Assembly (NCBI RefSeq): GCF_015277855.1
Contig: NZ_CP063812.1
Span: 1,178,001 to 1,242,000 of the forward strand
Length of the DNA: 64,000 nucleotides
From: Microbacterium cremeum
Lineage (GTDB): Bacteria > Actinomycetota > Actinomycetes > Actinomycetales > Microbacteriaceae
Direction of reading: 5' to 3'
Numbering within the stretch: position 1 is the first letter of the stretch; every line of letters begins with the position of its first letter. Below the pieces are notes generated by a model, which was given only the letters and a program-made list of their open reading frames with translations, had not been told where the DNA came from and made no database searches. Positions 35,935 through 46,700 of this stretch are shown piece by piece. The position numbers were made by a program, and so were the translations under genes.

Positions 35935-37485
35935 ATGACTCGCATTGGCATCGTCGCCGAAGCGCCCGGAGAGAACCGGGTCGCCGCGACTCCGCTCACC
36001 GTCCCCAAGCTCATCGCACTGGGCTACGACGTCGTCGTCGAAGCCGGTGCGGGCTCGGCATCGTCGTTCCCGGATGCCGCCTACGCCGCCGCGGGGGCGT
36101 CCGTCGTGTCCGCCGCGGAGGCATGGGCCTCGCCGATCGTCCTCAAGGTGAACGCGCCGACGGCGGACGAGATCGATCGCCTCGCCGACGGGGCGACGAT
36201 CATCGCGATGCTGAGTCCGGCGTTGCGCCCCGATCTCGTCGAGGCCCTCGCGACGCGCGGGATCACCGCGATCGCGCTCGACGCGGTGCCGCGCATCTCG
36301 CGCGCGCAGTCGATGGACGTGCTGAGCTCCATGGCGAACATCGCCGGGTACCGCGCGGTCGTGGAGGCGGCCCACGAGTTCGGGCGGTTCTTCACCGGCC
36401 AGGTGACCGCCGCCGGAAAGGTGCCGCCCGCGAAGGTGCTCGTCGCCGGTGCCGGCGTCGCGGGACTGGCGGCGATCGGCGCGGCGTCGAGCCTCGGCGC
36501 GATCGTCCGGGCGACCGATCCCCGCCCGGAGGTCGCCGACCAGGTCGCCTCGATCGGCGGGGAGTACCTCGAGGTCGTCGTCCCCGACGAGGCGAAGGAG
36601 GTCTCGGCCGACGGGTACGCGAAGGCGACGAGCGAGGCGTACGACCGGCGAGCGGCAGAGATCTATTCGGAGCAGGCGGCGGACGTCGACATCGTCATCA
36701 CCACCGCGCTCATCCCGGGGCGCCGCGCCCCGCGGCTGCTCACCGCGGCGGATGTCGCGAGCATGAAGCCCGGAAGCGTCATCGTCGACATGGCCGCGGC
36801 GCAGGGCGGAAACGTCGACGGGTCGGTCCCGGGGGAGAGGGTCGTGACGGCGAACGGTGTGGTGATCCTCGGCTACACGGATCTGCCCGGGCGTCTGCCG
36901 CAGCAGGCGTCGCAGCTGTTCGCCACGAACCTCGTCAATCTGCTGAAGCTGCTCACCCCGGCTAAGGACGGCCGGATCGCGCTCGACTTCGACGACGTCG
37001 TGCAGCGCACGGCGACCGTCGTCCGCGACGGGGAGGTGACGTGGCCGCCGCCGCCGGTGCAGGTCTCCGCTGCGCCGCAGAAGGCCCCGGCGACCGGCAC
37101 GGTGCCCGCGGCCCCGGTCAAGCGGCCGATGTCGGCCCGCGCACGCGTCGGCCTGATCTTCGCCGGCATCGCGGCGCTGTTCGCGATCTGCGCATTCGCG
37201 CCACCGCCGCTGCCGCAGCACTTCCTGGTGCTGACGCTCGCGGTCGTCGTCGGCTTCTACGTCATCGGGCACGTGGCCCACGCCCTCCACACTCCGCTCA
37301 TGAGCGTCACCAACGCGATCTCGGGCATCATCGTCGTCGGCGCCATGGTGCAGATCACCGTGCCCGACCTGACGGTCCAGATCCTGGCGGCCGTCGCGGT
37401 GCTGGTGGCGAGCATCAACATCTTCGGCGGCTTCGCCGTGACGCGGCGCATGCTCGCGATGTTCCAGAAGGGTGAGACCCGATGA
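35935..37485 (+). CDS. pntA: NAD(P) transhydrogenase subunit alpha
   Basis: A 516-residue protein matching E. coli PntA in length. Residues 1-375 form the NAD(H)-binding domain I ([20 protein letters not shown] near residue 170). About 400-510 is the membrane part with three to four helices. With PntB it couples hydride transfer between NAD(H) and NADP(H) to proton movement, supplying NADPH. ATG 35935 was chosen as the start that gives the conserved TRIGIVAE terminus. It overlaps pntB by ATGA. Confidence 0.95.
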   Translation: MTRIGIVAEAPGENRVAATPLTVPKLIALGYDVVVEAGAGSASSFPDAAYAAAGASVVSAAEAWASPIVLKVNAPTADEIDRLADGATIIAMLSPALRPDLVEALATRGITAIALDAVPRISRAQSMDVLSSMANIAGYRAVVEAAHEFGRFFTGQVTAAGKVPPAKVLVAGAGVAGLAAIGAASSLGAIVRATDPRPEVADQVASIGGEYLEVVVPDEAKEVSADGYAKATSEAYDRRAAEIYSEQAADVDIVITTALIPGRRAPRLLTAADVASMKPGSVIVDMAAAQGGNVDGSVPGERVVTANGVVILGYTDLPGRLPQQASQLFATNLVNLLKLLTPAKDGRIALDFDDVVQRTATVVRDGEVTWPPPPVQVSAAPQKAPATGTVPAAPVKRPMSARARVGLIFAGIAALFAICAFAPPPLPQHFLVLTLAVVVGFYVIGHVAHALHTPLMSVTNAISGIIVVGAMVQITVPDLTVQILAAVAVLVASINIFGGFAVTRRMLAMFQKGETR

Positions 37486-38918
37486 TCGCCGTCGCAGGTG
37501 CCGTCGCGGGGGCCGCCTACATCGTCGCCGCGCTGCTGTTCATCCTCAGCCTCGCCGGGCTGAGCAAGCACGAGACCAGCCGTCGCGGCGTGACGTTCGG
37601 CATCGTCGGCATGGCGATCGCGCTCGTGGCGACGATCTGGCTGACCGCGGCCGCCGCGTGGGGCGAGCCGTCGGCCCTGAGCGGGCTGATCCTGCTGGTG
37701 GCAGCCGTCCTCGTCGGCGGCGCGATCGGCCTGTGGCGCGCACGCATCGTCGAGATGACCGGGATGCCGGAGCTCATCGCCCTGCTGCACTCCTTCGTGG
37801 GTCTGGCCGCCGTGCTCGTCGGCTGGAACGGCGCGCTCTACGACACCGGGCTCACCGGCACGCTCTCCGACATCCACGACGCCGAGGTGTTCATCGGCGT
37901 GTTCATCGGCGGTGTCACGTTCACGGGGTCGATCGTGGCGTTCCTGAAGCTCTCGGCACGGATGTCGTCGAAGCCGCTCGTGCTGCCGGGCAAGAACGTG
38001 CTCAACCTGGGCGCGCTCGTCGTCTTCCTCGGACTCACCGTCTGGTACGTCATCACGCCCGAGCTGTGGCTCCTGGTGCTCGTGACGGCGCTCGCCCTCG
38101 CGCTGGGATGGCACCTCGTCGCGTCGATCGGCGGCGGCGACATGCCGGTCGTCGTCTCGATGCTCAACAGCTATTCGGGCTGGGCCGCAGCAGCGGCCGG
38201 GTTCCTCCTGAACAACGATCTGCTCATCGTCACCGGGGCGCTGGTCGGCTCGTCCGGTGCGTACCTGAGCTACATCATGTGCAAGGCGATGAACCGGTCG
38301 TTCCTCTCGGTCATCGCCGGGGGATTCGGCATCGAGGCGCCGCGCGACGGCGACGACGAGCACGGCGAGCACCGCGAGGTCGACGCCGAGAGCACCGCCG
38401 ATCTGCTCACGAGCGCGAGCTCGGTCGTCATCACGCCGGGTTACGGCATGGCGGTGGCGCAGGCGCAGCACGGTGTCGCCGACCTGGTCGCCAAGCTGCG
38501 CGAGCGCGGCGTCGACGTGCGGTTCGGCATCCATCCCGTCGCCGGCCGGCTGCCCGGCCACATGAACGTCCTGCTGGCCGAGGCGAAGGTGCCCTACGAC
38601 ATCGTGCTCGCGATGGACGAGATCAACGACGACCTGTCACAGGTCGACGTGGTGCTGGTGATCGGTGCGAACGACACGGTCAACCCGGCGGCGGCCGAAG
38701 ACCCCGGCAGCCCGATCGCGGGAATGCCGGTGCTGCGGGTGTGGGAGGCGCAGAACGTGGTCGTGTTCAAGCGCTCGATGGCGTCCGGATATGCGGGCGT
38801 GAAGAATCCGCTCTTCTACCGCGAGAACACCCAGATGCTGTTCGGCGACGCGAAAGAGAAAGTCGACGAGATCCTCATGCACCTGGCCGCCGACGCGAAA
38901 TCCGCGAACCGCGGTTAA
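37482..38918 (+). CDS. pntB: NAD(P) transhydrogenase subunit beta
   Basis: A 478-residue protein. The first 270 residues are eight to nine membrane helices. The C-terminal NADP-binding domain III holds [10 protein letters not shown], the [18 protein letters not shown] stretch, and [10 protein letters not shown]. It is the proton-channel and NADP-binding partner of PntA. The TAA stop lies inside the left copy of the target-site duplication of an ISL3-type remnant, so insertion occurred exactly at the gene end and left the protein intact. Confidence 0.95.
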   Translation: MIAVAGAVAGAAYIVAALLFILSLAGLSKHETSRRGVTFGIVGMAIALVATIWLTAAAAWGEPSALSGLILLVAAVLVGGAIGLWRARIVEMTGMPELIALLHSFVGLAAVLVGWNGALYDTGLTGTLSDIHDAEVFIGVFIGGVTFTGSIVAFLKLSARMSSKPLVLPGKNVLNLGALVVFLGLTVWYVITPELWLLVLVTALALALGWHLVASIGGGDMPVVVSMLNSYSGWAAAAAGFLLNNDLLIVTGALVGSSGAYLSYIMCKAMNRSFLSVIAGGFGIEAPRDGDDEHGEHREVDAESTADLLTSASSVVITPGYGMAVAQAQHGVADLVAKLRERGVDVRFGIHPVAGRLPGHMNVLLAEAKVPYDIVLAMDEINDDLSQVDVVLVIGANDTVNPAAAEDPGSPIAGMPVLRVWEAQNVVVFKRSMASGYAGVKNPLFYRENTQMLFGDAKEKVDEILMHLAADAKSANRG

Positions 38919-38923
38919 AGGGC

Positions 38924-39126
38924 TCATCGCAATCGGGAGTGTAGGAGCGGTCTGAATCCACCGGTCTCGAGCAGCGAGCGGGCGATGTAGTTCCTCAGGT
39001 TCCGGAAGCCCGATCCGGCTCGAGATGCTGCCCGACGGCTTCGAGGCCGAGCTCGTCAAGACGGCAGAACGTGGTCAGATCGGGCGCGGCGAAGGTAGCG
39101 AGGCCGCGCGCCCCAACCTGCGACAT
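38924..39126 (-). pseudogene. ISL3-family transposase, N- and C-terminal fragments joined by deletion
   Basis: From ATG 39126 the minus strand encodes the start of an ISL3-type transposase (APDLTTFCRLDELGLE...GQHLEPDRA), about 36 codons, before running to a stop. In a shifted frame the strand then encodes a transposase end (GFRNLRNYIARSLLETGGF) stopping at 38924-38926. The missing centre, about 370 codons in full-length members, includes the catalytic residues, so the enzyme is dead. The junction lies near 39005 at a GGGCTTCC sequence. Confidence 0.78.
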
Positions 39127-39159
39127 CTTCACCGCGAACCTGCGATCTAAGCTGGCCTC

Positions 39160-39444
39160 ATGAGCGAGGTGCGTCTAACCGGCCAGCTGGTGTGCGAAAG
39201 TTCAGAACAAGCCGAGCTCGTCGTTCAACACCTGCCAATGCACATGGCTCTGACGCGCGCCGAACCAGGGTGCATCTCGTTCGAAGTCCACCGCACGAAC
39301 GATGCTCTCATCTGGCAGGTCGATGAGCGGTTCGAGAGCGAAGCCGCATTCGGTGCGCATCAGGACCGCGTCGCGGCCAGTGAATGGGGGCGAGCGACAG
39401 CACGGATCCGTCGCCAGTACTCAATCGAAGGGCTATCTCGTTGA
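39160..39444 (+). CDS. Antibiotic-biosynthesis-monooxygenase (ABM) domain protein
   Basis: A 94-residue protein of the ABM/quinol-monooxygenase dimeric barrel fold. It has the pattern EPGCISFEVHRTNDALIWQV followed by ERFESEAAFGAHQ, where the acidic-aromatic and His residues are typical. Such cofactor-free enzymes oxidise quinols or related compounds. Third-position G/C is lower than in neighbouring genes. It lies entirely between the ends of the ISL3 remnant, so it is probably cargo carried by the element. Confidence 0.82.
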   Translation: MSEVRLTGQLVCESSEQAELVVQHLPMHMALTRAEPGCISFEVHRTNDALIWQVDERFESEAAFGAHQDRVAASEWGRATARIRRQYSIEGLSR

Positions 39445-39501
39445 ATCACGATATACACCCTCCATTGCGAAGACCCGGTTAAGGTGCCGCGGAGGCGTGC
39501 G

Positions 39502-39858
39502 TCAGTGCGCTGCTTCGTACGCTTCGAGAACGGATGCCGGAACCCGGCCGCGCTCCGACACCTTGTAGCCGTTCTGCTTCGCCCATTCGCGCACGCCGCT
39601 GTAGTCCTGCTGACCACTGCGGCGCCGTCGCCGCGCCCCGGCACTGGACGATCCGGCGCTCCCGCGTGAGGACGAGACGGGGCGTGCCGCCTTCGTGTAC
39701 CGCTCGAGCGCACCACGCAATGCGGCGGCATTCTCGGCCGTGAGGTCGATTTCGTATGCGACTCCGTCGAGGGAGAAAAGGACGGTTTCGCCTTCTCCGA
39801 CTTCCAAAAGGGTTCCGTCGATGTCGTCGACGAGCTGGTGAACGATTCTTCGGGCCAT
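39502..39858 (-). CDS. lsr2: Lsr2-family nucleoid protein
   Basis: A 118-residue Lsr2 protein. The N-terminal dimerisation domain begins MARRIVHQLVDDIDG. A Ser/Gly/Arg-rich linker follows, and the DNA-binding end carries REWAKQNGYKVSERGRVP with the R-G-R minor-groove hook. Lsr2 coats AT-rich or foreign DNA and silences it in actinobacteria. No clear ribosome site precedes ATG 39858, and the upstream region is relatively AT-rich, which would allow self-binding. It adjoins the ISL3 remnant by 25 bp. Confidence 0.94.
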   Translation of the reverse strand: MARRIVHQLVDDIDGTLLEVGEGETVLFSLDGVAYEIDLTAENAAALRGALERYTKAARPVSSSRGSAGSSSAGARRRRRSGQQDYSGVREWAKQNGYKVSERGRVPASVLEAYEAAH

Positions 39859-39949
39859 GAAAAGCACAATACGCGCAATTGTCGCGCACGACTATTCGCA
39901 TCCAGCGATTCCTCGAATACGCGAGGCATTCGCGTGCGAGGTGCGCGAA

Positions 39950-40822
39950 TTACGGCAGGAGACCGGCGCGCCGTGCGGTGGCCACTGCCGCGTGCCGGGT
40001 CGAGGCGTCGAGCTTCGCCATCGCCGACTGGAGGTAGGACTTGACTGTGCCTTCGCGCAACTCCAGCGTGGCGGCGATCTCGGCGTTGGTGGATCCCAGC
40101 GCGGCGCACGCCAGCACGTCGACTTCGCGGGGCGACAGCTTCACGTCGAGGTCGAGGGCCGGTTCGGCGGTGTCGTTCGAGAGGGCCGCGAGGCGCCGCT
40201 CGAGGCGGTCGAGCCGCGTTCTCAACCCGGGGTCGTCGACGACCGCGGCGATGCTGCGCAGCTCTGCGTACGTCTGGCGGAGCTCTTCGCGTGCGGCGGC
40301 CGGCATCTGCGTGCCGTCTTCGGGCCTCGGCGCGAGGGCCAGGCGTCGCTGCACCTCCTCGCGGATCTGCAGCTCGCGCGAGAGCTCGTCGGCGACCGCG
40401 AACGCGGACCGCGCCACGACATCGCCCACCGCCGCTCCCGCCCACGACCCGCAGTAGATGACGCCGCGTGCCCGGTCGCCGACCAGCACCGGGACGGCGA
40501 AGAGCGTGGCGATGCCCTCGCCCAGCACCGCGCGGTCGTAGTCGTGCGTGATGCTGCGCGCGGAGCGGTAGTCCAGGGCCAGCCGCGGACGCCTCTCGAC
40601 GAACGCGCGGCCGCCGAGCCCTCGCGAGGCCTTCACGACCAGCCCGTCGAGACTGTGCGTCCGGGCACCGTGGATCGACGTGACATGGATGGCGTCGTCC
40701 TGGGCGAGTCCGCCGAAGGCGACCGGGAACCTGGTGCGCCGCACGAGGTCGGCGACCGCGCGGTCGAGCGCACGGGCGTCGGCATCGACGACCGCGTTCG
40801 ACACTGAAGACTGCGCGCCCAC
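39950..40822 (-). CDS. GAF-LuxR transcriptional regulator
   Basis: A 290-residue regulator. Residues 10-150 form a GAF-like sensing domain. A coiled-coil region (about 155-215) follows, and the C-terminus is a LuxR-type helix-turn-helix (LSPREVDVLACAALGSTNAEI, LREGTVKSYLQSAMAKL). It is divergent from the DUF485-symporter operon (139 bp between starts), which it probably controls in response to a small metabolite. Confidence 0.88.
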   Translation of the reverse strand: MGAQSSVSNAVVDADARALDRAVADLVRRTRFPVAFGGLAQDDAIHVTSIHGARTHSLDGLVVKASRGLGGRAFVERRPRLALDYRSARSITHDYDRAVLGEGIATLFAVPVLVGDRARGVIYCGSWAGAAVGDVVARSAFAVADELSRELQIREEVQRRLALAPRPEDGTQMPAAAREELRQTYAELRSIAAVVDDPGLRTRLDRLERRLAALSNDTAEPALDLDVKLSPREVDVLACAALGSTNAEIAATLELREGTVKSYLQSAMAKLDASTRHAAVATARRAGLLP

Positions 40823-40961
40823 GACTACCTACTTCCGGGGGTGACGGCATCCTCGCCGGTTTTCGTAGCGTCGACCCTACCACCGGGCTCAGGCCGCCGC
40901 CGCGGCCCGGATTCCCCCGAACGGCGCGATGTCGCGCCTGTCCATGAGGCAAGGAGGCCAC

Positions 40962-41312
40962 ATGTCCGACTCGAGGATCGACACCGCCCCGCCAGGCGGC
41001 GTCGACTACGTCGCGGTGGAGGAGTCGCCGCGGTTCGGTGAACTCAAGAGACGCCAGCGCGGGTTCGTGTTCCCGCTCGCCGTCGCGTTCCTGGTCTGGT
41101 ACTTCGCGTACGTGCTGCTGTCGTCGTTCGCGCGCGACTTCATGTCGCAGCCGGTGTGGGGCGACATCACCGTCGGCCTGCTCTTCGGCCTCGGCCAGTT
41201 CGTGACGACCTTCGCGATCACGATGGCGTACGTCTGGTACGCCAACCGCAAGCTCGATCCCATTGCCGAAGAGATCCGCGCGGATCTCGAGAACGAGGAG
41301 GCCGGCGAATGA
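40962..41312 (+). CDS. DUF485 membrane protein
   Basis: A 116-residue protein with two membrane helices (about 37-57 and 73-95) and the family signature (FGELKRRQRGFVFPLAVAFL). DUF485 proteins are encoded next to acetate-type symporters (YjcH with ActP in E. coli) and are probably accessory subunits. ATG 40962 follows AAGGAGG. The stop overlaps the next start as ATGA. Confidence 0.92.
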   Translation: MSDSRIDTAPPGGVDYVAVEESPRFGELKRRQRGFVFPLAVAFLVWYFAYVLLSSFARDFMSQPVWGDITVGLLFGLGQFVTTFAITMAYVWYANRKLDPIAEEIRADLENEEAGE

Positions 41313-42928
41313 ACGACATCTTCGGCGCCGTGCACGCCGCCGTCCAGACAGTGGAGAACAATCCGATCCTCAACATGTCGATCTTCGGCGCGTTCGTGGC
41401 GGTGACGCTCTTCATCGTCATCCGGGCCAGCCGCAACAACAAGACCGCGGCGGACTACTACGCCGCTGGGCGATCGTTCACCGGACCTCAGAACGGCTTC
41501 GCGATCTCGGGCGACTACCTCTCGGCGGCGTCGTTCCTCGGCATCTGCGGGGCGATCGCGATCAACGGATACGACGGGTTCCTCTACTCGATCGGCTTCC
41601 TCGTCGCGTGGCTCGTCGCCCTCCTGCTCGTCGCGGAGCTCATGCGCAACACGGGCAAGTTCACGATGGCCGACGTGCTGTCGTTCCGCCTCAAGCAGCG
41701 CCCGGTGCGCATGGCTGCGGCGATCACGACCCTCGCCGTGTGCTTCTTCTACCTGCTCGCGCAGATGGCGGGAGCCGGCGGCCTGGTGGCACTGCTGCTC
41801 GGCATCGAAGACGCGATCGGCATCTCGGTCGTCGTGGCCGTGGTGGGCGTGCTCATGATCGTGTACGTGCTCGTGGGAGGAATGAAGGGCACCACGTGGG
41901 TGCAGATCGTCAAGGCGTTCCTCCTCATCGGCGGTGCGCTGGTCATGACGATCTGGGTGCTCGCGTTGAACGGCTTCAACCTCAACACGCTGCTCGAAAG
42001 CGCCGTGGCGCAGTCGACGACCGACCCGCAGGACGCGATCCTGGGCCCCGGCCTCCAGTACGGCGCGAACCCATGGGATTTCATCTCGCTGGCCATCGCG
42101 CTCGTGCTCGGCACCGCCGGCCTGCCGCACGTGCTGATGCGGTTCTACACGGTCCCCACGGCCAAGGAGGCGCGCCGGTCGGTGGTCTGGGCGATCTGGC
42201 TGATCGGCCTGTTCTACCTGCTGACGCTCGTGCTCGGCTACGGCGCGGGCGCGCTCGTCGGGCCCGAAGCGATCAAGTCGGCGCCCGGCGGCGTCAACTC
42301 CGCGGCGCCGCTGCTGGCGCTCGCGCTCGGCGGACCGCTCCTGCTCGGATTCATCTCGGCGGTGGCGTTCGCGACGATCCTCGCCGTGGTCGCCGGCCTC
42401 ACCATCACCGCCGCCGCGTCGTTCGCGCACGACATCTACGCGAACGTCGTGAAGAAGGGCAACGTCCCGCCGGACGGCGAGGTGAAGGTCGCACGACGCA
42501 CCGTGATCGTGATCGGCGTGCTCGCGATCATCGGCGGCATCGCGGTGCAGGGGCAGAACGTCGCGTTCCTGGTCGCGCTCGCCTTCGCGGTCGCGGCGTC
42601 GGCGAACCTGCCCACCATCCTGTACTCGCTGTACTGGCGCCGGTTCAACACCCGCGGCGCGGTGTGGAGCATGTACGGCGGCCTGGCGGCCGCGATCATC
42701 CTGATCGTGCTGTCGCCGGTGTTCTGGGGTGGCGAGACGAGCGTCTTCAAGGTCGGCACCGCGATCTGGCCGCTCAACAACCCCGGCATCGTCTCGATCC
42801 CGCTCGGGTTCTTCCTCGGTTGGCTCGGCACGGTCACATCGCGCACGGCCGAAGATCGCGTCAAGGCCGCCGAGATGGAGGTGCGCTCGCTGACCGGCTA
42901 CGGAGCCGAGAAGGCGACGCACCACTGA
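41309..42928 (+). CDS. Solute:sodium symporter, acetate-type (ActP/MctC-like)
   Basis: A 539-residue SSS-family transporter with about 13 membrane helices. It has YYAAGRSFTGPQNGFAISGD, the second-helix glycine-rich stretch, and GTAGLPHVLMRFYTVP. This is typical of cation:acetate/pyruvate symporters. It should import short monocarboxylates with sodium or protons. It is coupled to the DUF485 gene by ATGA overlap, and the GAF-LuxR regulator lies upstream. A strong hairpin follows. Confidence 0.93.
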   Translation: MNDIFGAVHAAVQTVENNPILNMSIFGAFVAVTLFIVIRASRNNKTAADYYAAGRSFTGPQNGFAISGDYLSAASFLGICGAIAINGYDGFLYSIGFLVAWLVALLLVAELMRNTGKFTMADVLSFRLKQRPVRMAAAITTLAVCFFYLLAQMAGAGGLVALLLGIEDAIGISVVVAVVGVLMIVYVLVGGMKGTTWVQIVKAFLLIGGALVMTIWVLALNGFNLNTLLESAVAQSTTDPQDAILGPGLQYGANPWDFISLAIALVLGTAGLPHVLMRFYTVPTAKEARRSVVWAIWLIGLFYLLTLVLGYGAGALVGPEAIKSAPGGVNSAAPLLALALGGPLLLGFISAVAFATILAVVAGLTITAAASFAHDIYANVVKKGNVPPDGEVKVARRTVIVIGVLAIIGGIAVQGQNVAFLVALAFAVAASANLPTILYSLYWRRFNTRGAVWSMYGGLAAAIILIVLSPVFWGGETSVFKVGTAIWPLNNPGIVSIPLGFFLGWLGTVTSRTAEDRVKAAEMEVRSLTGYGAEKATHH

Positions 42929-42987
42929 CGCGGCGTCTGTGAACCGGGATCGGCGGCCGCCACCGCCGACCCCGGCACCGCAGGATT

Positions 42988-43020
42988 GCGCGGCCCGGGG
43001 AGGAACCGCCCGGGCCGCGC
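42988..43020. terminator. Bidirectional hairpin terminator
   Basis: A perfect 12-bp stem GCGCGGCCCGGG (42988-42999) / CCCGGGCCGCGC (43009-43020) with a 9-nt loop. It lies between the converging symporter gene (ends 42928) and the Ogt-like gene (ends 43035). Confidence 0.75.
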
Positions 43021-43034
43021 GGCGCGCGGACGGC

Positions 43035-43577
43035 CTACACGCCCGGCGCCTGCTCGAGGTCGATCAGGTACTGCTTCACCTCGGGGTGCCCGCCGTACTC
43101 GCCGAGCGAGCCGTCCGCGCGCACCACGCGGTGCACGGGGACGACGATCGAGAACGGCGTCGTCGCGCACGCCGTGCCGACGGCGCGCGCGGCCCGGGGG
43201 CTCCCGGCGGCGATCGCGACCTCGCCGTACCCGGCCGTCTCGCCGTACGGGATCTCGCGCACCGCCTCGAGAGCCGCGCGCGTGAAGCCGCGGACCAGCC
43301 GCCAGTCCAGCGGCAGGTCGAACTCGCGCCGCTCGCCGTCGAAGTACTCGTCGAGCTGCGCGGCGGCGGCGTCGGCCACCGCGGACCCGTCGGGGTCGAC
43401 GGCGGGGTCGCCCGGCAGGGGGAGGGCTCGCAGCTGCAGCGCCGCGCGCTCGAGCTCGTGAGCGAGGGGACCGTCGAAGGGGTGGAGCGACACGATGCCG
43501 TCGGCCGTCGTGACGATCAGGATGTCGCCGATCGGCGAAGGGTGGACGCGGTAGCGGGGCGGATCCTGCGTGGTCAT
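43035..43577 (-). CDS. Ogt-like alkyltransferase homologue with Cys-to-Val at the active site
   Basis: A 180-residue homologue of methylated-DNA-protein-cysteine methyltransferase. The DNA-binding helix (YGETAGYGEVAIAAGSPRAA) and the arginine-finger RAVG are present. The catalytic P-C-H-R-V is P-V148-H-R-V (codon GTG at 43136-43134 read on the minus strand), and the hinge Asn is replaced (CATTPFSI). It therefore cannot accept an alkyl group in the normal way. It may act like alkyltransferase-like proteins, which bind damage and recruit other repair, though those usually carry Trp or Ala there. Confidence 0.88.
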   Translation of the reverse strand: MTTQDPPRYRVHPSPIGDILIVTTADGIVSLHPFDGPLAHELERAALQLRALPLPGDPAVDPDGSAVADAAAAQLDEYFDGERREFDLPLDWRLVRGFTRAALEAVREIPYGETAGYGEVAIAAGSPRAARAVGTACATTPFSIVVPVHRVVRADGSLGEYGGHPEVKQYLIDLEQAPGV

Positions 43578-43772
43578 GGCACCATCCTGGCTCGGCGTCG
43601 GCGGCCGCGGCGCGCCGCGTCGCACGACTGTGGGAAGCGCGCGCGACGAGGCGGCTGGGGAGGAGCCGGCGACGGGAGGTGCCGTCAATACCGCGAAACT
43701 CAGGTCCATTGCAAGTGGCCTGGGCGTGTCGCGCTTAGGGTGGCTCGTGTGTGGCGAGGAGAACGGAGCGCC

Positions 43773-46700
43773 GTGGTCGGCGCAGGGGACGCCGTGCCCG
43801 GGTACGACGTGACCCCCGGCGACCTCGGGCTCGCCGAACCGGACGTCACGGTCGTCCATATCGCCGAGCAGGAGCGGGACCGGCTGCGCGTGCAATCGGC
43901 CGCCCTGGGGGGCCGTTCGACCCTGCTGCACTTCACCGACGCGGCCGACTCCGCCATCGAGATCACCAAGGCCCATCCCGGGAGCCTTCCGCAGTTCATC
44001 ACCGGGCGCTCCACGCTGCTGTCGAACCTGTTCCGAGACGAGGTCGCGCTGCGCAACGCGCGCCTGGCCGCCGAGCGCATCACGGGGAAGAGTCTCGAGC
44101 TGCGCACGACACGCGGCCTCGACACCGTGCGGCTCGCGGTGGGTCTCGCGTACTGGCGCATCGGCGGCCTGGCGTGCACGGCTCCGGTGCTGCTGCGCCC
44201 CCTCGCGATCCGGCGGCACCACGGCGACTTCGAGCTGAAGCTCCACGGGACGTTCTCGGTCAACCCCGAGCTCGTGCGCGCCATGCGCACGCACTTCGGC
44301 ATCGCGATCGACGCGGGGGGCCTGGCGGCCCTGGCGTACGACGGCGGGGTGTTCAAGCCGCAGCCGGTCATCGACCACCTGCGAGCGCTGACGGCGTCGA
44401 TCGACAGCTACGCGGTGAAGCCGCGCCTGCTGGTGTCGAGCTTCGCCGATGTCGGCGGTGCGATGGCCGCCGACGCGGCCGACCTCGACCACCCCGTGCT
44501 CAACGCGCTCGCCGGGCATCCCGCCGACCGCGAGACGATCACCGCCCGGCGCGAGATCCCCCACCCGACGAGCCCCGACGAGCGTCCTCCGGCCTCCGAC
44601 ATGCTCCTCCTCGACGCCGACTCCGAGCAGGAGCGCGTACTCGCGCGCATCGCCGCAGGGCAGTCGCTCGTTGTCCACACGCTCCCGGGCACCGGCGGAA
44701 CCCAGACGGTCATCAACGCGATCGGCTCGCTCGTGCGCGAAGGCAAGCGCGTGCTCGTGGTGAGCGCACGCCGCTCCACGCTCGACGGTGTGCGTCACCG
44801 CCTGGCCGGCGTGGGACTGCCGGGTCTCGCCGTCTCGCCCGACCGGCTGCAGCGGGATCTCATCCGTGCGATCGGCCGCAACGAGAAGGCCCAGGCGCCG
44901 AAGGTCGCCGACATCGACGACGCCCTGGTGCGCCTGCGGGGAGTGCTGCGGGACTACCGCACCGCCGTGACGTCGCGGCATCCGTCGCTCGGAGTGTCGG
45001 TGCTCGAGATCCTCCGCGCCCTCGCAGACCTGGCAGAGCGCGCCCCGGCGCCGTCCACCGAGGCGCGCTTCGACGCCCGCGCGCTCGAGGCGCTGTCGAC
45101 GACCCGAGCCGAGGCGGCGGCGAAGCTCGCGACGGCCGCGCGCCTGGGCGAGTTCCGCTTCGGTCCCGACGACTCACCCTGGTACGGCGTCACGTTCGCG
45201 ACGGTGGATCAGGCGCGCGCCGCGCACACGCTCGCGGGCAAGCTCCACCGCAGCGACGTGCCCGCCCTCCTCGAGCGCGGATACGAGCTCATCGGTCAGA
45301 CGCGCATGCGCCCGTTCCAGACGATCACCGAGCTGGGCACGTACCTGCGGCTGCTGCAGGGCATCCGGGACTCGCTCGACCGCTTCAGCCTCACGGTCTT
45401 CGAGCGGCCGCTGGGCGAGCTCATCCAGGCGCACGCGCCGCGCCGCGACGCACCCGACATGAGCGGGCCGAACCGCCGCCGGCTGCGGCGCCTCTCGCGC
45501 GAGTACCTCCGGCCCGGCGTCCACGTGCCCGACATGTACGAGGCGCTCGTGCGCATCCAGCAGCAGCGCACCGAATGGCAGCGGTACGTCGATGCGGGCG
45601 TGACCCCGGAGCTGCCGCTCGGGCTCGCCGACGTCCAGGTCTCGTGGCAGCGTGTGGACGCCGAGCTCTCCGAGCTCGATGCCGTGCTCGGCCGCAGCGA
45701 TGCCGATCGGCTCTCGACGCTTCCCGTCAAGCACCTCGTGCGGACGCTCGCCGGACTCGCGGCCGACTCCGACGTGTTCGACAACCTGCGGGAGCGCGCG
45801 ACGCTGCGCAGCGACCTCGCCGCCCTCGGCCTCGAGCCGCTGCTGCTCGAGCTCTCGGTGCGGCACGTGCCCGAAGACCAGGTCGCCGCCGAGCTCGAGT
45901 TCGCATGGTGGCAGTCGGCGCTCGAGCTGCTGCTGCGCACCGACCGCGCCGTACTGGGCGCCAACACGGCGGTCGTCGATCGGCTGGAGCGCGACTTCCG
46001 GCTCGTCGACGAGGCCCATGCCGCGGCATCCGGCCCCCTGCTGGCGGCCCACCTCGCGACGCAATGGCGCATCGGCATCGTCGACCACGCGTCGGAAGCG
46101 GCGGCGCTCAAGGCCGCCCTCAAGCGTGGCGCGATCACACCCGCCGAGCTGTTCACGGTCGCCCCCTCGCTGTCCCGCACGCTCGCCCCGGTGTGGCTGG
46201 CGTCGCCGTACGAAGTGCCGCGGATCCCCGAGCACGCCGCGTTCGACGTGGTGGTGCTGGCGGATGCCGGAGCCCTGTGTCTCGCCGAGTCCGCTCCGGC
46301 ACTCCGCCGTGCCCGGCAGATCGTCGCGTTCGGCGACCCGGTCACGCAGAAGCCGACGCCGTTCCGCGTCGCAGCGGGCGGTTCGACCGGATCCTCGGTG
46401 CCGACCGTCGGGGCAGAGGCCCCGGAGGAGGACGAGGACGAGGTGCCGTTCGATTCGACCAGCGTGTTCGAGCGCCTCGCCGAGCTGCTGCCCGTCGAGA
46501 CGCTGACGCGCAGCTACCGCGCCGGCGGTGAAGACCTCGCGGCCCTGGTCAACGAGGCGTTCTACGGCGGCGAGCTGGTGTCGCTGCCGTGGGCGGGTTC
46601 GTACCTCGGCCGCGGCAGCCTCGCGGTCGACTACGTCGAAGGCGGCCACGGCACGCCCCATCCGGTGACGGGCGCGGTGGAGAGTCCCGACGCCGAGGTC

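Larger units (their letters stand above)
38921..39476 (-). mobile_element. ISL3-type element remnant (556 bp) enclosing a monooxygenase gene
   Basis: The left end (38921-38943) and the reversed right end (39476-39454) match at 18 of 23 positions without gaps. Both start GG-TC and share TCGCAAT and GTGTA, resembling the GGCTCTTC...GTG ends of ISL3-family elements such as IS31831. Flanking 8-mers are GGTTAAAG (38913-38920) and GGTTAAGG (39477-39484), an 8-bp target duplication with one change, as ISL3 elements make. Inside are transposase fragments on the minus strand and an intact small gene on the plus strand. Confidence 0.8.
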
